Origin: Roseateles aquatilis
GTDB lineage: Bacteria; Pseudomonadota; Gammaproteobacteria; Burkholderiales; Burkholderiaceae_C
Reading direction: 5' to 3'
DNA: 64,000 bases
NCBI RefSeq assembly: GCF_002205645.1
Contig: NZ_NIOF01000006.1
Span: forward strand, 248,001-312,000
Shown here one piece after another: positions 28,201 through 38,734 of the stretch. The notes below the pieces were generated by a model, which was given only the letters and a program-made list of their open reading frames with translations, did no database searches and was not told the origin of the DNA. The first letter of the stretch is position 1. Each line of letters opens with the position of its first letter. A program made the position numbers and the translations under genes.

Positions 28201-30479
28201 ACCTCGTGATGCCTTCGCGTGCCGGTGCCGATGGGCTCGGTGCCTTCAGCTACTACGACCACGTTTACCTGCCGGAGAGCCAGAAGGAACTGGTCTGGTC
28301 GCATCGCGGCGTGCGCTACAAGACGCAACTCGTCTTCCGAGTCAACGGCAAGCGCAAGACCGAAGCGTTCCTGTTCGTATCCGTGGCGGGGGCATGGAAG
28401 CCCGTGGCGCTGGCAGACGGCACGCCGGTGGACGGCAAGGTCGACACCTACGAGCGTGCTGTGACCGAGATCCTGGGACCGGCTGAGACCTTCTTCGCGT
28501 CCGTCTTCTCCGCTCAGGGGAAGCGTCCTCTGTCGGCGTACAAGAACGGAGAGATCAAGACCCTGCTGGCCGACTTGCTCGGGTTGGACGAGGTCCGTGC
28601 TCAGGGCGGTCGTGCAGCCGAAGTGGCGAAGCTGCTGAAGAGCGGGCTCGGGGTGATCCGGCAGGAGCAAGCCCAGGCCGTCGAAGCGCTGGCGACGCTC
28701 GCTCGGCAGGTCGATGCTGGGCGCGGGCTGCCTGCGCAGGTCGAAGCCGCGAGACTCGCCAAGCAACGGGCAGCGGAGGCGGATACTGCGGCGAAGTCCT
28801 CAGTCGCCTTGCTGGCCGGCGAGGCGCAGGCCGCATCGGCCACCGAAGCCCGACGTGTCGAACTGCAGACCAGCCGCACGCAGTTGACGCGGGAACACGC
28901 TGCCGCCGCTGGGCGACTCGACGCGGAAGCATCGCGCTTGGAGCAGCGCCGGGCGGTGCTGCGGCAGCGCGTTGCCGGCCGTGGCCGCGAGCACGCAGCG
29001 CGACTGCAGCGCCTGGAGGGCCAGGTGAAGCTGCTTCGTCAGGTGGCCGCCCGATGGGCGCGCGTGCAGTGGGCCGTCCACCGCCTGCCAGTCGCAGAAG
29101 AGGTGGCAGAGGCGCGTGCTGAACGCGTGGCCGCCGCGCAGGCCGAAGTCGTGCGGCTGGAGGCGCAGCGGGCCCGACAAGTCCTGCTGCGGCAAGGCGT
29201 GGAGGCCATGGACCGCGAAGCCGGGCAACTGGCCGTTCGGCAGGCCGACCTGTCACGGCGCTTCGGCCTTGTCGACCGCGTGCCCTGCAGCGGCACCGAC
29301 CTGCAGGGGCGCTGCCAACTGCTCGGGGATGCGCGCGAGGCGCAGGCCCTGGTGCCGTCCGTCGAGGCGCAACTTGCCGCGATCGGGCAGCGAAAACAAC
29401 AGGCGCAGCAGGAACTGGCTGCGCTGGGCGCCGAGCTGGACACCTTCGGGGCCGCCTGTGAACGGCGCAACCGCTGCGAAGTCGCGCTGGAGGCGGCCCA
29501 GGCACGCCAGCGTGCTCTGGCAGCGCTGGTCGCAGCAGCGGCGGAGGTACAGCAGGCGCAATCGGCCCTGGTCGCCGTTGAAGAGGAACTGAACGGGCTG
29601 CCGATGGATGCCGCGGCCGAGACCGAAGAGGAGGCGGCCGAACGGGCAGAGCAGGACGCTTCGCAGCGGCGGATGACCGAGGAGCGGGAACGCCTGCAGG
29701 TGGCCCTTGACCAGTCGCTGTCCGCGCTGGCCTTGCAGGAGCAGGCCTTGCCAGCCCCATTCGACCAGGGCCGGCTCGCGCAGGCTCGCCAGGCAAGCAC
29801 GGTGGCGGCCGAGCGGTTGCGCGACGCCGAGGGAGCCGAACTCTCGGCGGTGCGCCAGCACGAGCAGTGGCTGGCGCTAGGCCGGCAGACCGACGCGTTG
29901 CGCGAGCAGCAGGATTGCATGGATCGGCGTTCGGCGACGGTGGAGCGCGAACTCTCGGTGTGGACGCTGCTGGCCAAGTGCCTGAGCAACGACGGCGTCG
30001 TGGCCCTGGACATCGACGACGCCGGTCCGACGTTCTCGGCCCTGGCCAATGACCTGCTGCTGGCCTGCTACGGCCCGCGCTTCACGCTGGAGGTCATCAC
30101 GCAGACAGCGACAGCCAAGGGCGAATTGCGCGAGGACTTCGACATCGTCGTGCATGACGGCATGCGCGGCGAATCCAAGAGCCTCAAGCTGGTCAGCGGC
30201 GGCGAGCGGGTCTGGATCAACGAGTGCCTGACCCGCGCCATCGCGCTGTACCTGTCCAGCAACACCGGACGGCAATTCGGCACGCTGTTCTGCGACGAGG
30301 CCGACGGTCCGCTCGATCCGGACCACAAGCGAATGTTCATGGACATGAAGCGCGAGGTCCTGCGTCTGGGCCAGTACGCGCGCGAGTTCTACGTGTCGCA
30401 GACGCCGGAACTCACCGCGATGGCCGATTGCGTGATCGACCTCGATGCACTGGCTCGGGAGGTCGCAGCGGAGGCATGA
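28201..30479 (+). pseudogene. 3' fragment of the split SbcC/SMC-like ATPase gene
   Basis: This is the remaining 759 codons of the gene whose start is at 15973. The frame is open throughout: FSYYDHVYLPES, coiled coils, the hinge-like PCSGTDLQGRCQL, signature LVSGGERVWINE and Walker B LFCDEADGPLDP. Without the P-loop it cannot hydrolyse ATP. The first ATG at 28206 lies inside the old gene and has no ribosome binding site. No stops or frameshifts have accumulated, so the insertion is recent or excision still restores the gene. Confidence 0.88.
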
Positions 30480-30830
30480 GTCGCCGGCCGGTGCGCGGCG
30501 GGCCGGGCCGAGCGTGGTTCCAATACTGCGTGTTGTCAGCAAGCCTCCCAGGCAATCTTGCGGCAGACCTCGGATCAGATTGAACAGGCGCAGCGTGAGG
30601 CGACGGGGCCGCTGTTAAGTCCACCAGACCGTTGGTGCGACACCTACCAGAAGTCGCAGGCCCTACGCAGCTGTCAGGGCCGCTTGAGCGAGCCCATCCG
30701 CGACGTGATCGAGCGCGCTACCCGCTGCCCGCACCGGTCCACGGGCGCGGACGCGCGGGTGAGAGTCGATAGCCTTGCCTCCGGCATGACGAGCAAGGTG
30801 CACTCAGAATGTTCGATTGATCGCCTCTCG
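30480..30830. other. 350-bp non-coding stretch
   Basis: Between the SbcC-like remnant and the convergent lactonase-like gene. I see no gene, terminator or clear repeat here. Confidence 0.4.
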
Positions 30831-31763
30831 TCAGTTCAACGACTGATGGCCCAGCCTGACGAGCATCTTCGGGTGGCGCTCGCTCAAGGCCTTCAACGCG
30901 AGCAGGCTCCGCTTCTCCGACTCGCGGTCGAAGGTAAAGCTTCCCGGTTCGACACCATGTTCCCAGCCCCAGCGCGTGTGGCAAGCATCGCCAGTAAGGA
31001 GCACCGGGCCTGTCGGCGTGCGCGCGAGGTAGGAGACGTGGCCCGCGGTATGCCCCGGGGTCAAAATTGCAAACAATGAGCCGTCGCCGAAGACATCGAT
31101 CACGCCGTCAAACTTCCCGTCCGCGTCTTTGGTGAACTGGAACTCCTGAATGGCCGGTCTCCCCTCAAAGAAGCGATCCTCCATGCCCTGGACGAAGTAG
31201 TTCTCTGCCTTCGACTCCGCGGCTTCGCCGGGCCCGGTGAAAAACGGAACATTCTTCGGGATGTCCGGCATCCCGGAAATGTGGTCGAGATGGAGATGGG
31301 TCAGAAAGACCCCGTTCAGGGGCGTCCCCCCTGACTGGAGCGCCGACAAGGCGTCCGTCCGGACCACCATCTTGTCAAGCTTCGCGAAATGCCGAACGAC
31401 AAATCCGACACCCAGGCTCTTGGGATCCGCGAGGAACTGCTTGGAAACGCCGGTGTCTATCATGAACAGACCCTGCGAGGGATGCCGCACGAGGTGCGTG
31501 TAGATCAGGATGGGCTCTTCGTGATCTTTGAGCCCGGCCTGTTCGGCCTTTGGATCTTTCAGGTTGATCAACCCGGAGAGATCGGCGACGTAGTCCGCGC
31601 TGGCGACCGTCTGAACCTCGATCGGTCCGGGCTGATCGATCAGCGCTTCCATCGTCGAGGAACTGACCGCCTTTCCAAGCCGGGCGGGTGCCGTTTCGTG
31701 GGTTGTTTGCGAACACGCAGCAAGCGTGCCGATGAACAGTGTGAGGATCGCTTTTCTGAGCAT
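30831..31763 (-). CDS. MBL-fold hydrolase, N-acyl homoserine lactonase-like lipoprotein
   Basis: A 310-residue metallo-beta-lactamase-fold protein. The signal peptide ends in LAAC (Cys16), a lipobox, so the protein should be lipid-anchored in the envelope. The zinc motif is THLHLDH, followed by TPGHTAGHVS and LTGDACH, in the layout of AttM/AiiA-type lactonases. These open the lactone ring of quorum-sensing signals; the true substrate is unproven. It is probably co-transcribed with the SDR gene upstream (150 bases) and controlled by the TetR-type regulator. Confidence 0.82.
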   Translation of the reverse strand: MLRKAILTLFIGTLAACSQTTHETAPARLGKAVSSSTMEALIDQPGPIEVQTVASADYVADLSGLINLKDPKAEQAGLKDHEEPILIYTHLVRHPSQGLFMIDTGVSKQFLADPKSLGVGFVVRHFAKLDKMVVRTDALSALQSGGTPLNGVFLTHLHLDHISGMPDIPKNVPFFTGPGEAAESKAENYFVQGMEDRFFEGRPAIQEFQFTKDADGKFDGVIDVFGDGSLFAILTPGHTAGHVSYLARTPTGPVLLTGDACHTRWGWEHGVEPGSFTFDRESEKRSLLALKALSERHPKMLVRLGHQSLN

Positions 31764-31912
31764 GATGAAGCCTTGTTGATTGCTGTTGGAGATGACGATC
31801 CGACCATGGCCGGTCGTTGTCAACGTGACGCTGTCGCGCGTGAACCGTCGCGAAGCGCCTGCGGCGGCTGAACACGCGTACAGTGCTGTTCTGTGGTGAT
31901 GCGCTAGTTCTC

Positions 31913-32665
31913 TCACCAGGGCAGGGGACCCGCCGCATTCGAGAACGTGCCCGTGGGGCCGTCGGCATCCAGAAGAGCCAGCCGCACCGGCTCCCGCGCT
32001 GCTTTCTCGACCGATGCCGCCCCCTCCGCAAATCTCGTCGAGGCAGTCGCCGTGAATCCCGGACAGACTGCATTGACCTTGATGTTGGTTCCTTCCAACT
32101 CGATGGCGAAGGCTTGCGTAATCGCATTGAGTGCGGTTTTCGAGACCTGATAGACACCGACGTAGCTTCGCGAGTAGCTCGCCGGGTTGTCCTTCAACGT
32201 GAGGGAGCCGCCTGAACTCGAAACGTTGACGATGCGTCCCGCCGGGGACTTGCTCAGCAGCGGGAGCATCGCGCGCGTGACGGCAACTACGCCAAAGACA
32301 TTGGTGTCGAACACGACGCGCATGTCGTCGATGGAGATTCGGATCATCTTGCCGGACTCCCGCATTTCTTCCAGCGGCGTCCCCGGGGGGGCCGGATGCC
32401 CAATCCCGGCGTTGTTGACGAGGACATCGAGGCGTCCCAGCGTCTCTTGGATCTGCTGGGATGCCGCGAGGATGGAGGCCTGGTCGGTCACATCGAGTTG
32501 GATGGCCTGGGCTGCACCCCCGATCGCCCAAGCCGCGGCCACGCCCGCGTCCAGGTTTCTCGCGCCGACGAGGACCTTGAAGCCTTGCGACGCCAGTTCC
32601 CTGGCGATCTGGTGACCGATGCCCTGGGTTGCGCCTGTGATGAGTGCGACGGGAGTGCTGTCCAT
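31913..32665 (-). CDS. Short-chain dehydrogenase/reductase
   Basis: A 250-residue classical SDR using NAD(P)H. Visible motifs: TGATQGIG (cofactor), NNAG (near residue 87), SSSGG (catalytic Ser), YQVSK (catalytic Tyr and Lys). Cytosolic; the substrate is unknown. It is divergent from a TetR-family regulator, with a good promoter and an inverted repeat between them. Confidence 0.9.
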   Translation of the reverse strand: MDSTPVALITGATQGIGHQIARELASQGFKVLVGARNLDAGVAAAWAIGGAAQAIQLDVTDQASILAASQQIQETLGRLDVLVNNAGIGHPAPPGTPLEEMRESGKMIRISIDDMRVVFDTNVFGVVAVTRAMLPLLSKSPAGRIVNVSSSGGSLTLKDNPASYSRSYVGVYQVSKTALNAITQAFAIELEGTNIKVNAVCPGFTATASTRFAEGAASVEKAAREPVRLALLDADGPTGTFSNAAGPLPW

Positions 32666-32720
32666 GGTTGTTCCTAAGAAGTGGTGGTCAGAACCGAGGC
32701 GGGCGGACTAGAATAGAACC

Positions 32721-32771
32721 GGAACGTCGATCCGTTTTTTGCACTATACGGAGCATTGTTCCGTTTGACAA
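32721..32771 (-). promoter_or_regulatory. Promoter and probable TetR-type operator of the SDR/lactonase genes
   Basis: On the minus strand TTGTCA (32766-32771), a 17-base spacer and TATAGT (32743-32748) form a good sigma-70 promoter. An imperfect inverted repeat overlaps it: GGAAC with CCG (32721-32734) and CGG with GTTCC (32749-32762), each arm having six bases inside. The right arm covers the spacer, so a bound regulator would block RNA polymerase. The repressor is most likely the divergent TetR-family protein. Confidence 0.65.
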
Positions 32772-32910
32772 GGCTTGATTTGCGGCGTGGTGCTGCGCAC
32801 CGTGTCGAACAAGCGGTTGAAGAACCTGTCGGCTAGCCGAGCGGGCGACACAGGTTGTTAGCTGCGAGGGCCGAGGACGGGGCGTCTGGAATCGGACAGA
32901 GGGAAATGAA

Positions 32911-33534
32911 TTGACCAGCAACACAGGCAAGTCCACGAGCGAGAGTGCACCGCGCGCGTTGCGCGCCGACGCGCAACGCAACATCGACACGCTGCTGCAG
33001 ACCGCGCTTGCGGTTTTCGACTCGTCCGGGGTCGATGCTCCGGTACGTGAGATTGCCGAGAGGGCCGGGGTGGGAGTCGGCACGATCTATCGCCACTTTC
33101 CACGAAGGGCGGATCTCATCGTTGCCGCGTTGCGCAGTGAGGTGGACGCCTGTGCGAACGGTGCGGCGGAACTCGCCGCCAAGCTTGGCGGCGGTGAGGC
33201 GCTGGTCGAATGGGTCGAACGCTATGTTGCGTTCGTGACGACGCGGCGCGGCCTGGCCGGCGCCCTGACTTCGACCGATCCTGCCCTGGAGGGGTTGCCG
33301 GCGTATTTCCTGGACCGCCTCCGTCCTGCCGTTCAGAGCCTGCTCGACGGAGCGACCGCAGCGGGTGAAATTCGCAAAGGGATCAAACCCGACGAACTGC
33401 TGTGCGCCGTTGGTGCTCTGTGCGCGCCACTCGACTGTCCGCACCCACCCGAGGCCAGGAGGCTAGTGGCGCTGTTTCTCGACGGCTTGCGCTATGGCGT
33501 CGTGCCGCGGGCTGCACGATCAAAGACGAAGTGA
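32911..33534 (+). CDS. TetR-family transcriptional regulator
   Basis: A 207-residue repressor. The N-terminal helix-turn-helix is typical (VREIAERAGVGVGTIYRHFP), followed by an all-helical ligand domain. The start is a TTG at 32911 preceded by GAGGGA. The only nearby ATG (32906) is in another frame and stops at once. It is divergent from the SDR gene and presumably represses it. Confidence 0.88.
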   Translation: MTSNTGKSTSESAPRALRADAQRNIDTLLQTALAVFDSSGVDAPVREIAERAGVGVGTIYRHFPRRADLIVAALRSEVDACANGAAELAAKLGGGEALVEWVERYVAFVTTRRGLAGALTSTDPALEGLPAYFLDRLRPAVQSLLDGATAAGEIRKGIKPDELLCAVGALCAPLDCPHPPEARRLVALFLDGLRYGVVPRAARSKTK

Positions 33535-34003
33535 CGCTGGTGCCCGCAAAGGCATCTCCACGGGCATGAGCGATGTGATTTGGTGACGATCTGCTCTACC
33601 GCATCGTGGCTGGGCATGCTTGCGCTCTCGCGGTTCGTGTTTTTATTGCCTACGAGTATCCGCTCTGCGCTTGTCCCCCAAGACCTACAGACGGTGGGCT
33701 CGCCCTCGCGCCCGGGGCATAGTGTGTGTCGGCCGCAGCTTCAGCCAAGTTGCCTTCGAGGAGGACGGTCCTTTGCATGGGGCTGCCTCTGGCGTCGACC
33801 ATAGTTGTTACAGTTCGCGGACATTGTTGGCATTTCTCGGGTGTGATCGCGCGTGTCCACGACTCAAGGACGCCGGTCCGCTGGTCGATATGCGTGGGAA
33901 AGGGCAGAGGCGTCATGAGGTGCGTCCATGCCCGCGTAGGCCAAGTCGAACCCTACGAGACATTGCCGGCGCGACGCTTGACCTGCAGCCGTTTGGAGAT
34001 CCC
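33535..34003. other. 470-bp non-coding stretch before the second chemoreceptor gene
   Basis: No supported gene; open frames are short and have no family features. The promoter of the chemoreceptor gene should lie here, but I cannot point to convincing boxes. Confidence 0.4.
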
Positions 34004-35569
34004 ATGAGTTTCGAGAAGCTGTCCGTGCGCGCAAAGCTTGGTGGCACGTTCTCCGTGCTGGCTCTCATCACCGCATGTGTGGCAGTGCTGTCACTTCGGT
34101 CGATCGGGCAAGCTGACGACCGCTTCCGGGATTTTGTCGAGGGTATCAATGCCCGGCTGCTTCTCGCCAACGAAGTGCGGACAGCCGTCGACAAGCGGGC
34201 GATCTCTGCGCGCGATCTTGCACTGTCCGGTACTGATCAAGAACGCGAAGCGGCGAAGACGGCGGCCTTGGACGCGGCCGAAGGTGTGCGATCGCGCCTG
34301 ACGCGTCTCAACGAAATGATCAAGGCGCCAGGTGTCTCGAAGGGCGCGCGTGATCGGGTCGAAGCCATCAGTCGGGTGGAAACGGAGTACGGCCCGGTCG
34401 CCAAGTCGATCGTGGACCTGGCCCTGGAAGGCAAGCGAGAAGAGAGCATCGCAAAGATCAACAGCGAGTGCCGGCCGCTGTTGGCGAAGCTTGTCAAGGC
34501 CTCTGACGACTATGCTGAATACACGCGTGCTCACTCTGCCGAATTGGTGAGTGAGTCGGAAGCCGACTACCACAGGCAGCGCAACCTCCTGCTGGGCATT
34601 TGCTTCGCCTCTGTCATCGCGGCGGTGTGCGCCGGTGTCGTGATCACCCGAAGCTTGCTGCGCGCACTCGGAGCCGAGCCGGCCGAGTTGGGTGCGGCGG
34701 CACAGCGCGTTGCCAGTGGCCACCTTGGCCCGGTGCATGGCGCTGCGCAAGCGCCCGCGGGCAGCGTTCTGGCATCGCTAAGCGAGATGCAAGGCAGCCT
34801 GTCAGATATCGTCGCCAAGGTTCGCGGCTCATCGGACTCCATCGCCACCGGATCGCAGCAGATTGCCACCGGCAATGCCGACCTGAGTCAGCGAACCGAG
34901 GAGCAGGCCAGCGCGCTGCAGCAAACGGCAGCGACGATGGACGAACTGACCTCGACAGTCCGCAACAACGCCGACAACGCCGCCGAAGCCAATCAACTGG
35001 CCGCCGGTGCGAGCAACGTGGCGCTCCAGGGTGGTGAAGTGGTCTCGCAGGTGGTGGAGACCATGCGTGAGATCAACGACAGCAGTAAGCGCATCTCGGA
35101 CATCATCGGCGTGATCGACGGCATCGCGTTCCAGACCAACATCCTTGCGCTCAACGCGGCGGTTGAGGCGGCACGGGCGGGTGAACAGGGGCGGGGCTTC
35201 GCGGTAGTTGCCGGAGAGGTACGCACTCTCGCCCAGCGCAGCGCAGAGGCGGCCAAGGAGATCAAGCAACTGATCACGCGCAGCGTCACGCAGGTCGAAC
35301 AGGGCACGGCCCTGGTGGACCGGGCCGGCAGTACGATGACCGAGATTGTCGAAGCGATACGCCGCGTGAACGGCGTTGTCGCTGAGATTGCCTCGGCAAG
35401 CGCCGAGCAAAGCAGCGGCATCGCGCAAGTGGGACAAGCCGTGAACCAAATGGATCAGGTGACCCAGCAAAATGCCGCACTCGTCGAAGAAAGCGCTGCA
35501 GCGGCGGAGAGTCTGAAGGTGCAGGCGGGTCAGTTGGTTGAAGCCGTAGCCGTGTTCAAACTCGATTGA
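34004..35569 (+). CDS. Methyl-accepting chemotaxis protein (second copy)
   Basis: A 521-residue membrane chemoreceptor. Two transmembrane helices (about 14-34 and 192-213) flank a periplasmic helical sensor. HAMP and the conserved signalling tip ([18 protein letters not shown]) follow. GGAG precedes the ATG. It is clearly related to the receptor at 13693-15282 (same ARDLAL/ARNLVL motif, same [16 protein letters not shown] HAMP start), but in the opposite orientation on the other side of the split SbcC-like gene. The ligand is unknown. Confidence 0.92.
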   Translation: MSFEKLSVRAKLGGTFSVLALITACVAVLSLRSIGQADDRFRDFVEGINARLLLANEVRTAVDKRAISARDLALSGTDQEREAAKTAALDAAEGVRSRLTRLNEMIKAPGVSKGARDRVEAISRVETEYGPVAKSIVDLALEGKREESIAKINSECRPLLAKLVKASDDYAEYTRAHSAELVSESEADYHRQRNLLLGICFASVIAAVCAGVVITRSLLRALGAEPAELGAAAQRVASGHLGPVHGAAQAPAGSVLASLSEMQGSLSDIVAKVRGSSDSIATGSQQIATGNADLSQRTEEQASALQQTAATMDELTSTVRNNADNAAEANQLAAGASNVALQGGEVVSQVVETMREINDSSKRISDIIGVIDGIAFQTNILALNAAVEAARAGEQGRGFAVVAGEVRTLAQRSAEAAKEIKQLITRSVTQVEQGTALVDRAGSTMTEIVEAIRRVNGVVAEIASASAEQSSGIAQVGQAVNQMDQVTQQNAALVEESAAAAESLKVQAGQLVEAVAVFKLD

Positions 35570-35995
35570 TCAACTGCTTTTCGCGCGGAGTGCCGCAGCG
35601 GGCTCGACTGTGCAATGTTTGTACCTTGGCGAGGCTGGAAGACGGGATGGAAAAAGCCGCATATGGTTGATTTATGGGAAATTGCAGGCCGCGCTGGCGC
35701 CTCACCCATGTCGCAACCTTTCTCATCGTGGACGACAGCTTTTTAGGGCTATCTGCTTACCTCTTCTTTGCTTAGGAAGCTGTGCCTAACGTCGCCGTGA
35801 AGGAGGAGAAGGCGGTTAGTTTGCCGCCTCCGCCTGCCCATCAGCGGTGGCTTCAGCGGCGCGGATCCTTCGGTACTGCCGGACAGGACGTAATCGAGTC
35901 TGCCCATGGGAGGACCTTATGAACAAGGGCGTCATCAAGCAGCGCAGTGCCGGAGCCGTCAACTTCTTCTAGTTCGCGGGCGAACCTGCCGGCCC
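35570..35995. other. 426-bp stretch with one possible tiny ORF
   Basis: Nothing convincing. A 17-residue ORF (ATG at 35919, stop by 35972) has a good GGGAGGA site but no recognisable product (MNKGVIKQRSAG and six more residues). It lies antisense to the end of the alcohol dehydrogenase region and may be a remnant. Confidence 0.35.
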
Positions 35996-37069
35996 TTATG
36001 GCGAGATCGCGACCTTCAGCACGCCATCGCGCTGGTTCGCGAACAGGTCGTAGGCAGCGCCGATGTCGTCCAGCTTGAAGCGATGGGTCACCATCGCACC
36101 GAGGTCGACGCGGCCGGTCTCTATCACCGACATCAGCCGCCGCATCCGCTCCTTGCCGCCTGGACAGAGCGTCGTGATGATCTTGTGGTCGCCGAGGCCC
36201 GCAGCGAAGGCCCCCAGCGGAATCTTCAGGTCCGTGGAGTACACGCCGAGGCTGGAGAGCGTGCCGCCTGGCCGCAGCACGCGCAGCGCGGCCTCGAACG
36301 TCTGCTGGGTGCCCAGGGCCTCGATGGCGACGTCGACGCCGCGGCCGTCCGTCAGGCGCAGGATCTCTTCCACAGGATCGACGCGGCTGATGTCGACCAC
36401 ATGGTCGGCGCCCAGCTTTCCGGCGATCTGCAGCCTTCCGGCCAGGCGGTCGACGCCGATCACGACGCTCGCGCCGCTCAGCTTCGCGCCGGCGGTAGCA
36501 CACAACCCGATCGGCCCCTGCGCGAACACCGCCACGACGTCGCCGATCCGAATGCCGGCACGCTCCGCGCCGCTGAACCCGGTGGACATGATGTCCGGGC
36601 ACATGAGCACCTGTTCGTCGGTGAGCGCATCCGGGACGGGCGCCAGATTGGCCATCGCGTCCGGCACCAGCACGTACTCGGCCTGACAGCCGTCGATAGT
36701 GTTGCCGAAGCGCCAGCCTCCCATCGGCTTCCAGCCGTGGAGGGTGCCCGCCCCATCCTGAGAGCAGGCTCCGCACAGGCAGGCGTTGCTCCAGCCACTC
36801 GGCGTGATGGCGCCGGCGATCACGCGCTGCCCTTCGCTGTAACCCTGCACGGCCGAACCGAGCCGCTCGATCACGCCGACGGGCTCGTGCCCGATGGTCA
36901 GGCCGCGTGCGACCGGGTATTCGCCCTTGAGGATGTGCACATCGGTGCCGCAGATGGTCGTGGTGGTCACGCGCACCAGCGCATCCAGCGGGCCGACGTC
37001 GGGGATGGGCTTCTCGCGCAGTTCGATCCTGCCGGGCTCCACGAATACGGCGGCCTTCATCGTTGGCAT
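35996..37069 (-). CDS. Zinc-dependent alcohol dehydrogenase
   Basis: A 357-residue medium-chain dehydrogenase. The catalytic zinc ligands sit in TTICGTDVH (Cys, Asp) and IGHEPVG (His, Glu), and the Rossmann fold is VVAVFAQGPIGLCATAG. The lack of the four-cysteine structural-zinc lobe (only CLCGAC is present) points to the secondary alcohol/isopropanol dehydrogenase branch. AGGAGGACGCC gives a strong start at 37069. It stands alone with no partner gene, so its physiological substrate is not evident. Confidence 0.88.
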   Translation of the reverse strand: MPTMKAAVFVEPGRIELREKPIPDVGPLDALVRVTTTTICGTDVHILKGEYPVARGLTIGHEPVGVIERLGSAVQGYSEGQRVIAGAITPSGWSNACLCGACSQDGAGTLHGWKPMGGWRFGNTIDGCQAEYVLVPDAMANLAPVPDALTDEQVLMCPDIMSTGFSGAERAGIRIGDVVAVFAQGPIGLCATAGAKLSGASVVIGVDRLAGRLQIAGKLGADHVVDISRVDPVEEILRLTDGRGVDVAIEALGTQQTFEAALRVLRPGGTLSSLGVYSTDLKIPLGAFAAGLGDHKIITTLCPGGKERMRRLMSVIETGRVDLGAMVTHRFKLDDIGAAYDLFANQRDGVLKVAISP

Positions 37070-37309
37070 GGCGTCCTCCTTTGGTCCACGATACGGCGCG
37101 GACCATGAGGGGTCGGCCTGGGAGGCATCTTCGTAGAACGGCGGACACCAGACTTGATCGAGATCATGTCCAGCGCGGGCAATGAGGCTCCTGAGCCACG
37201 CGACAACCCCCGCCATCGAGGCGGTTCGGGGGAAGCTGTCGGGTGGCCCCGCGAACGGGGCGTGGAGAAAGGGCTGGCACAGCCCGGAGTGTCGGCCTGT
37301 GCCAGTCGC

Positions 37310-37780
37310 TCACAGCGGATATGCGGCAAGCAGTTCGTGGAACTTCGCCTGCACAGGCAAGCGCGGCGGGGTGCCGGCCGCGTAGTGGGCCGGTACCTCA
37401 CCCGGCGTCATGCGTTGATCGCTCACGGCTGCGATGTAGGCATCGCGACGTTCATACCAGGCGAGCTCGTACTGCGCGATCGCATCCCAGTGCGAGGGGG
37501 TCTCCGATTCGACGCGGAACGCGAAGTCCGACGGCGCCGTGTTGATGAATCCCCCGCGCGGGGCACCGTAGGCGACGCAGACCTCGAAGTAGCTGCCGAA
37601 GTCGTGCGGATACTGGCGCACGGTGAAGCGAGCGTCGACATCCTCGGGGACGGGGAACAACCGCTCCAGCATGCGTCGGAAGACGCCACACTCGCGCCGT
37701 GCGTTGCGCTCGTAGTCGGGCGCGCCGACTTGCGCGCAGCTTTCCTCTGCGGGCACGGGCCCCAGTTCGATGTAGTTCAT
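37310..37780 (-). CDS. Hypothetical protein of the element backbone
   Basis: A 156-residue soluble protein. The ATG at 37780 is chosen because GGAGA precedes it. The sequence is well folded-looking (FTVRQYPHDFGSYFEVCVAY; FRVESETPSHWDAIAQYELA) but I recognise no family. It is likely in one unit with the RadC-like, small and antirestriction genes that lie upstream on the same strand. Confidence 0.75.
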   Translation of the reverse strand: MNYIELGPVPAEESCAQVGAPDYERNARRECGVFRRMLERLFPVPEDVDARFTVRQYPHDFGSYFEVCVAYGAPRGGFINTAPSDFAFRVESETPSHWDAIAQYELAWYERRDAYIAAVSDQRMTPGEVPAHYAAGTPPRLPVQAKFHELLAAYPL

Positions 37781-37832
37781 ACGGGTCTCCAGAGTCGGGG
37801 CGGCGGTGCCACCCCGACAGTCATCAAGGGGC

Positions 37833-38417
37833 TCAGAGCAGCCCCGTTTCCGCAAAGGACACGCACGCCGATCCGGCCACCACCAGGTGATCCATCAGGC
37901 GCACGTCGATGCAGGCCAGGGCGCTCTTCAGCGACTGGGTCAGGTGCTCATCCGCGCGCGATGGCTGCGCGTCGCCGGAGGGGTGCGAATGCGCACAGAT
38001 CACATGCGCGGCGTTGTGGGCCAGGGCGCGCTTGAGGACTTCCCTCGGGTACACCGAGGTCTGTGTCAGCGTGCCCGTGAACATCTCCTCGACGGCAATC
38101 ACGCGCAGGTGCGCATCGAGGAAAAGGACCACGAAGGTCTCGCGCTCCGCGCCGGCGAAATGGACCTTCAGGAAGTCTTTGACTAGATTGGGCGAGCCCA
38201 GCAGGCAGCGTCCCTGGATGGCCTGAGAGGCCACGCGGACGAGCAGTTCGTGCGCCGCAGCCAGCACATGGCGCAGGCGCACCGAGCGGCCGTCGGCCGC
38301 GGGCGGAAGGATGTCGGTCGCGAGGCTCTCCGAGCAGCGCAGCGGTTCGGTCTCGACGATCGATGGTTCCAGGACCATCGCCTCCAACTGGGCGCGGTCG
38401 AGCAGGGTGAGGTTCAT
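37833..38417 (-). CDS. RadC-like JAB/MPN-domain protein
   Basis: A 194-residue protein with the RadC/MPN metal motif HSHPSGDAQPSRAD (His-x-His, Ser, Asp) preceded by a glutamate (FTGTLTQTSVYPRE region). The N-terminal helix-hairpin-helix of full RadC is absent. The ATG at 38417 is chosen because GGAG lies before it. RadC-like genes are common near antirestriction genes on plasmids; the biochemical role is not settled. Confidence 0.85.
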   Translation of the reverse strand: MNLTLLDRAQLEAMVLEPSIVETEPLRCSESLATDILPPAADGRSVRLRHVLAAAHELLVRVASQAIQGRCLLGSPNLVKDFLKVHFAGAERETFVVLFLDAHLRVIAVEEMFTGTLTQTSVYPREVLKRALAHNAAHVICAHSHPSGDAQPSRADEHLTQSLKSALACIDVRLMDHLVVAGSACVSFAETGLL

Positions 38418-38507
38418 GGTGAACTCCGTGGAAAGGTGCACCGCCCGCGGGGCGGTGGCTCTGTGGGAGAAGGACGGCGAGGCGAGCCTCGCCAGCAGAT
38501 GTGCTGC

Positions 38508-38726
38508 CTAGACGCCGTAGTGGCGGCGCACGAGACGGCGTCGAGCCGCGTAGGAGCGGCCTTGCGTGACGTCCAGCGGGGCGAGGTGCACCAGCCAACG
38601 CAGCGCCGCGACACGCAGCAGCGGCGGATGTCGACGTTCACGCAGGATGGGAAGAAGCTCTTCCGTCGAGCGACGGCGCAGGCCGGCCAGCAGCCTCAGC
38701 AAGCGAGTCAGCCGATCGGTGGCCAT
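38508..38726 (-). CDS. Small Arg/Leu-rich hypothetical protein
   Basis: A 72-residue basic protein (MATDRLTRLLRLLAGLRRRS). It starts eight bases after the stop of the antirestriction gene, so it is probably co-translated. No family recognised. The ribosome binding site is weak. Confidence 0.5.
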   Translation of the reverse strand: MATDRLTRLLRLLAGLRRRSTEELLPILRERRHPPLLRVAALRWLVHLAPLDVTQGRSYAARRRLVRRHYGV

Positions 38727-38734
38727 GACCACAC

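Noticed and set aside
28206-30479. Functional short SMC ATPase starting at 28206
   Set aside because: It lacks the Walker A region and a ribosome binding site, and it continues a gene start found at 15973.
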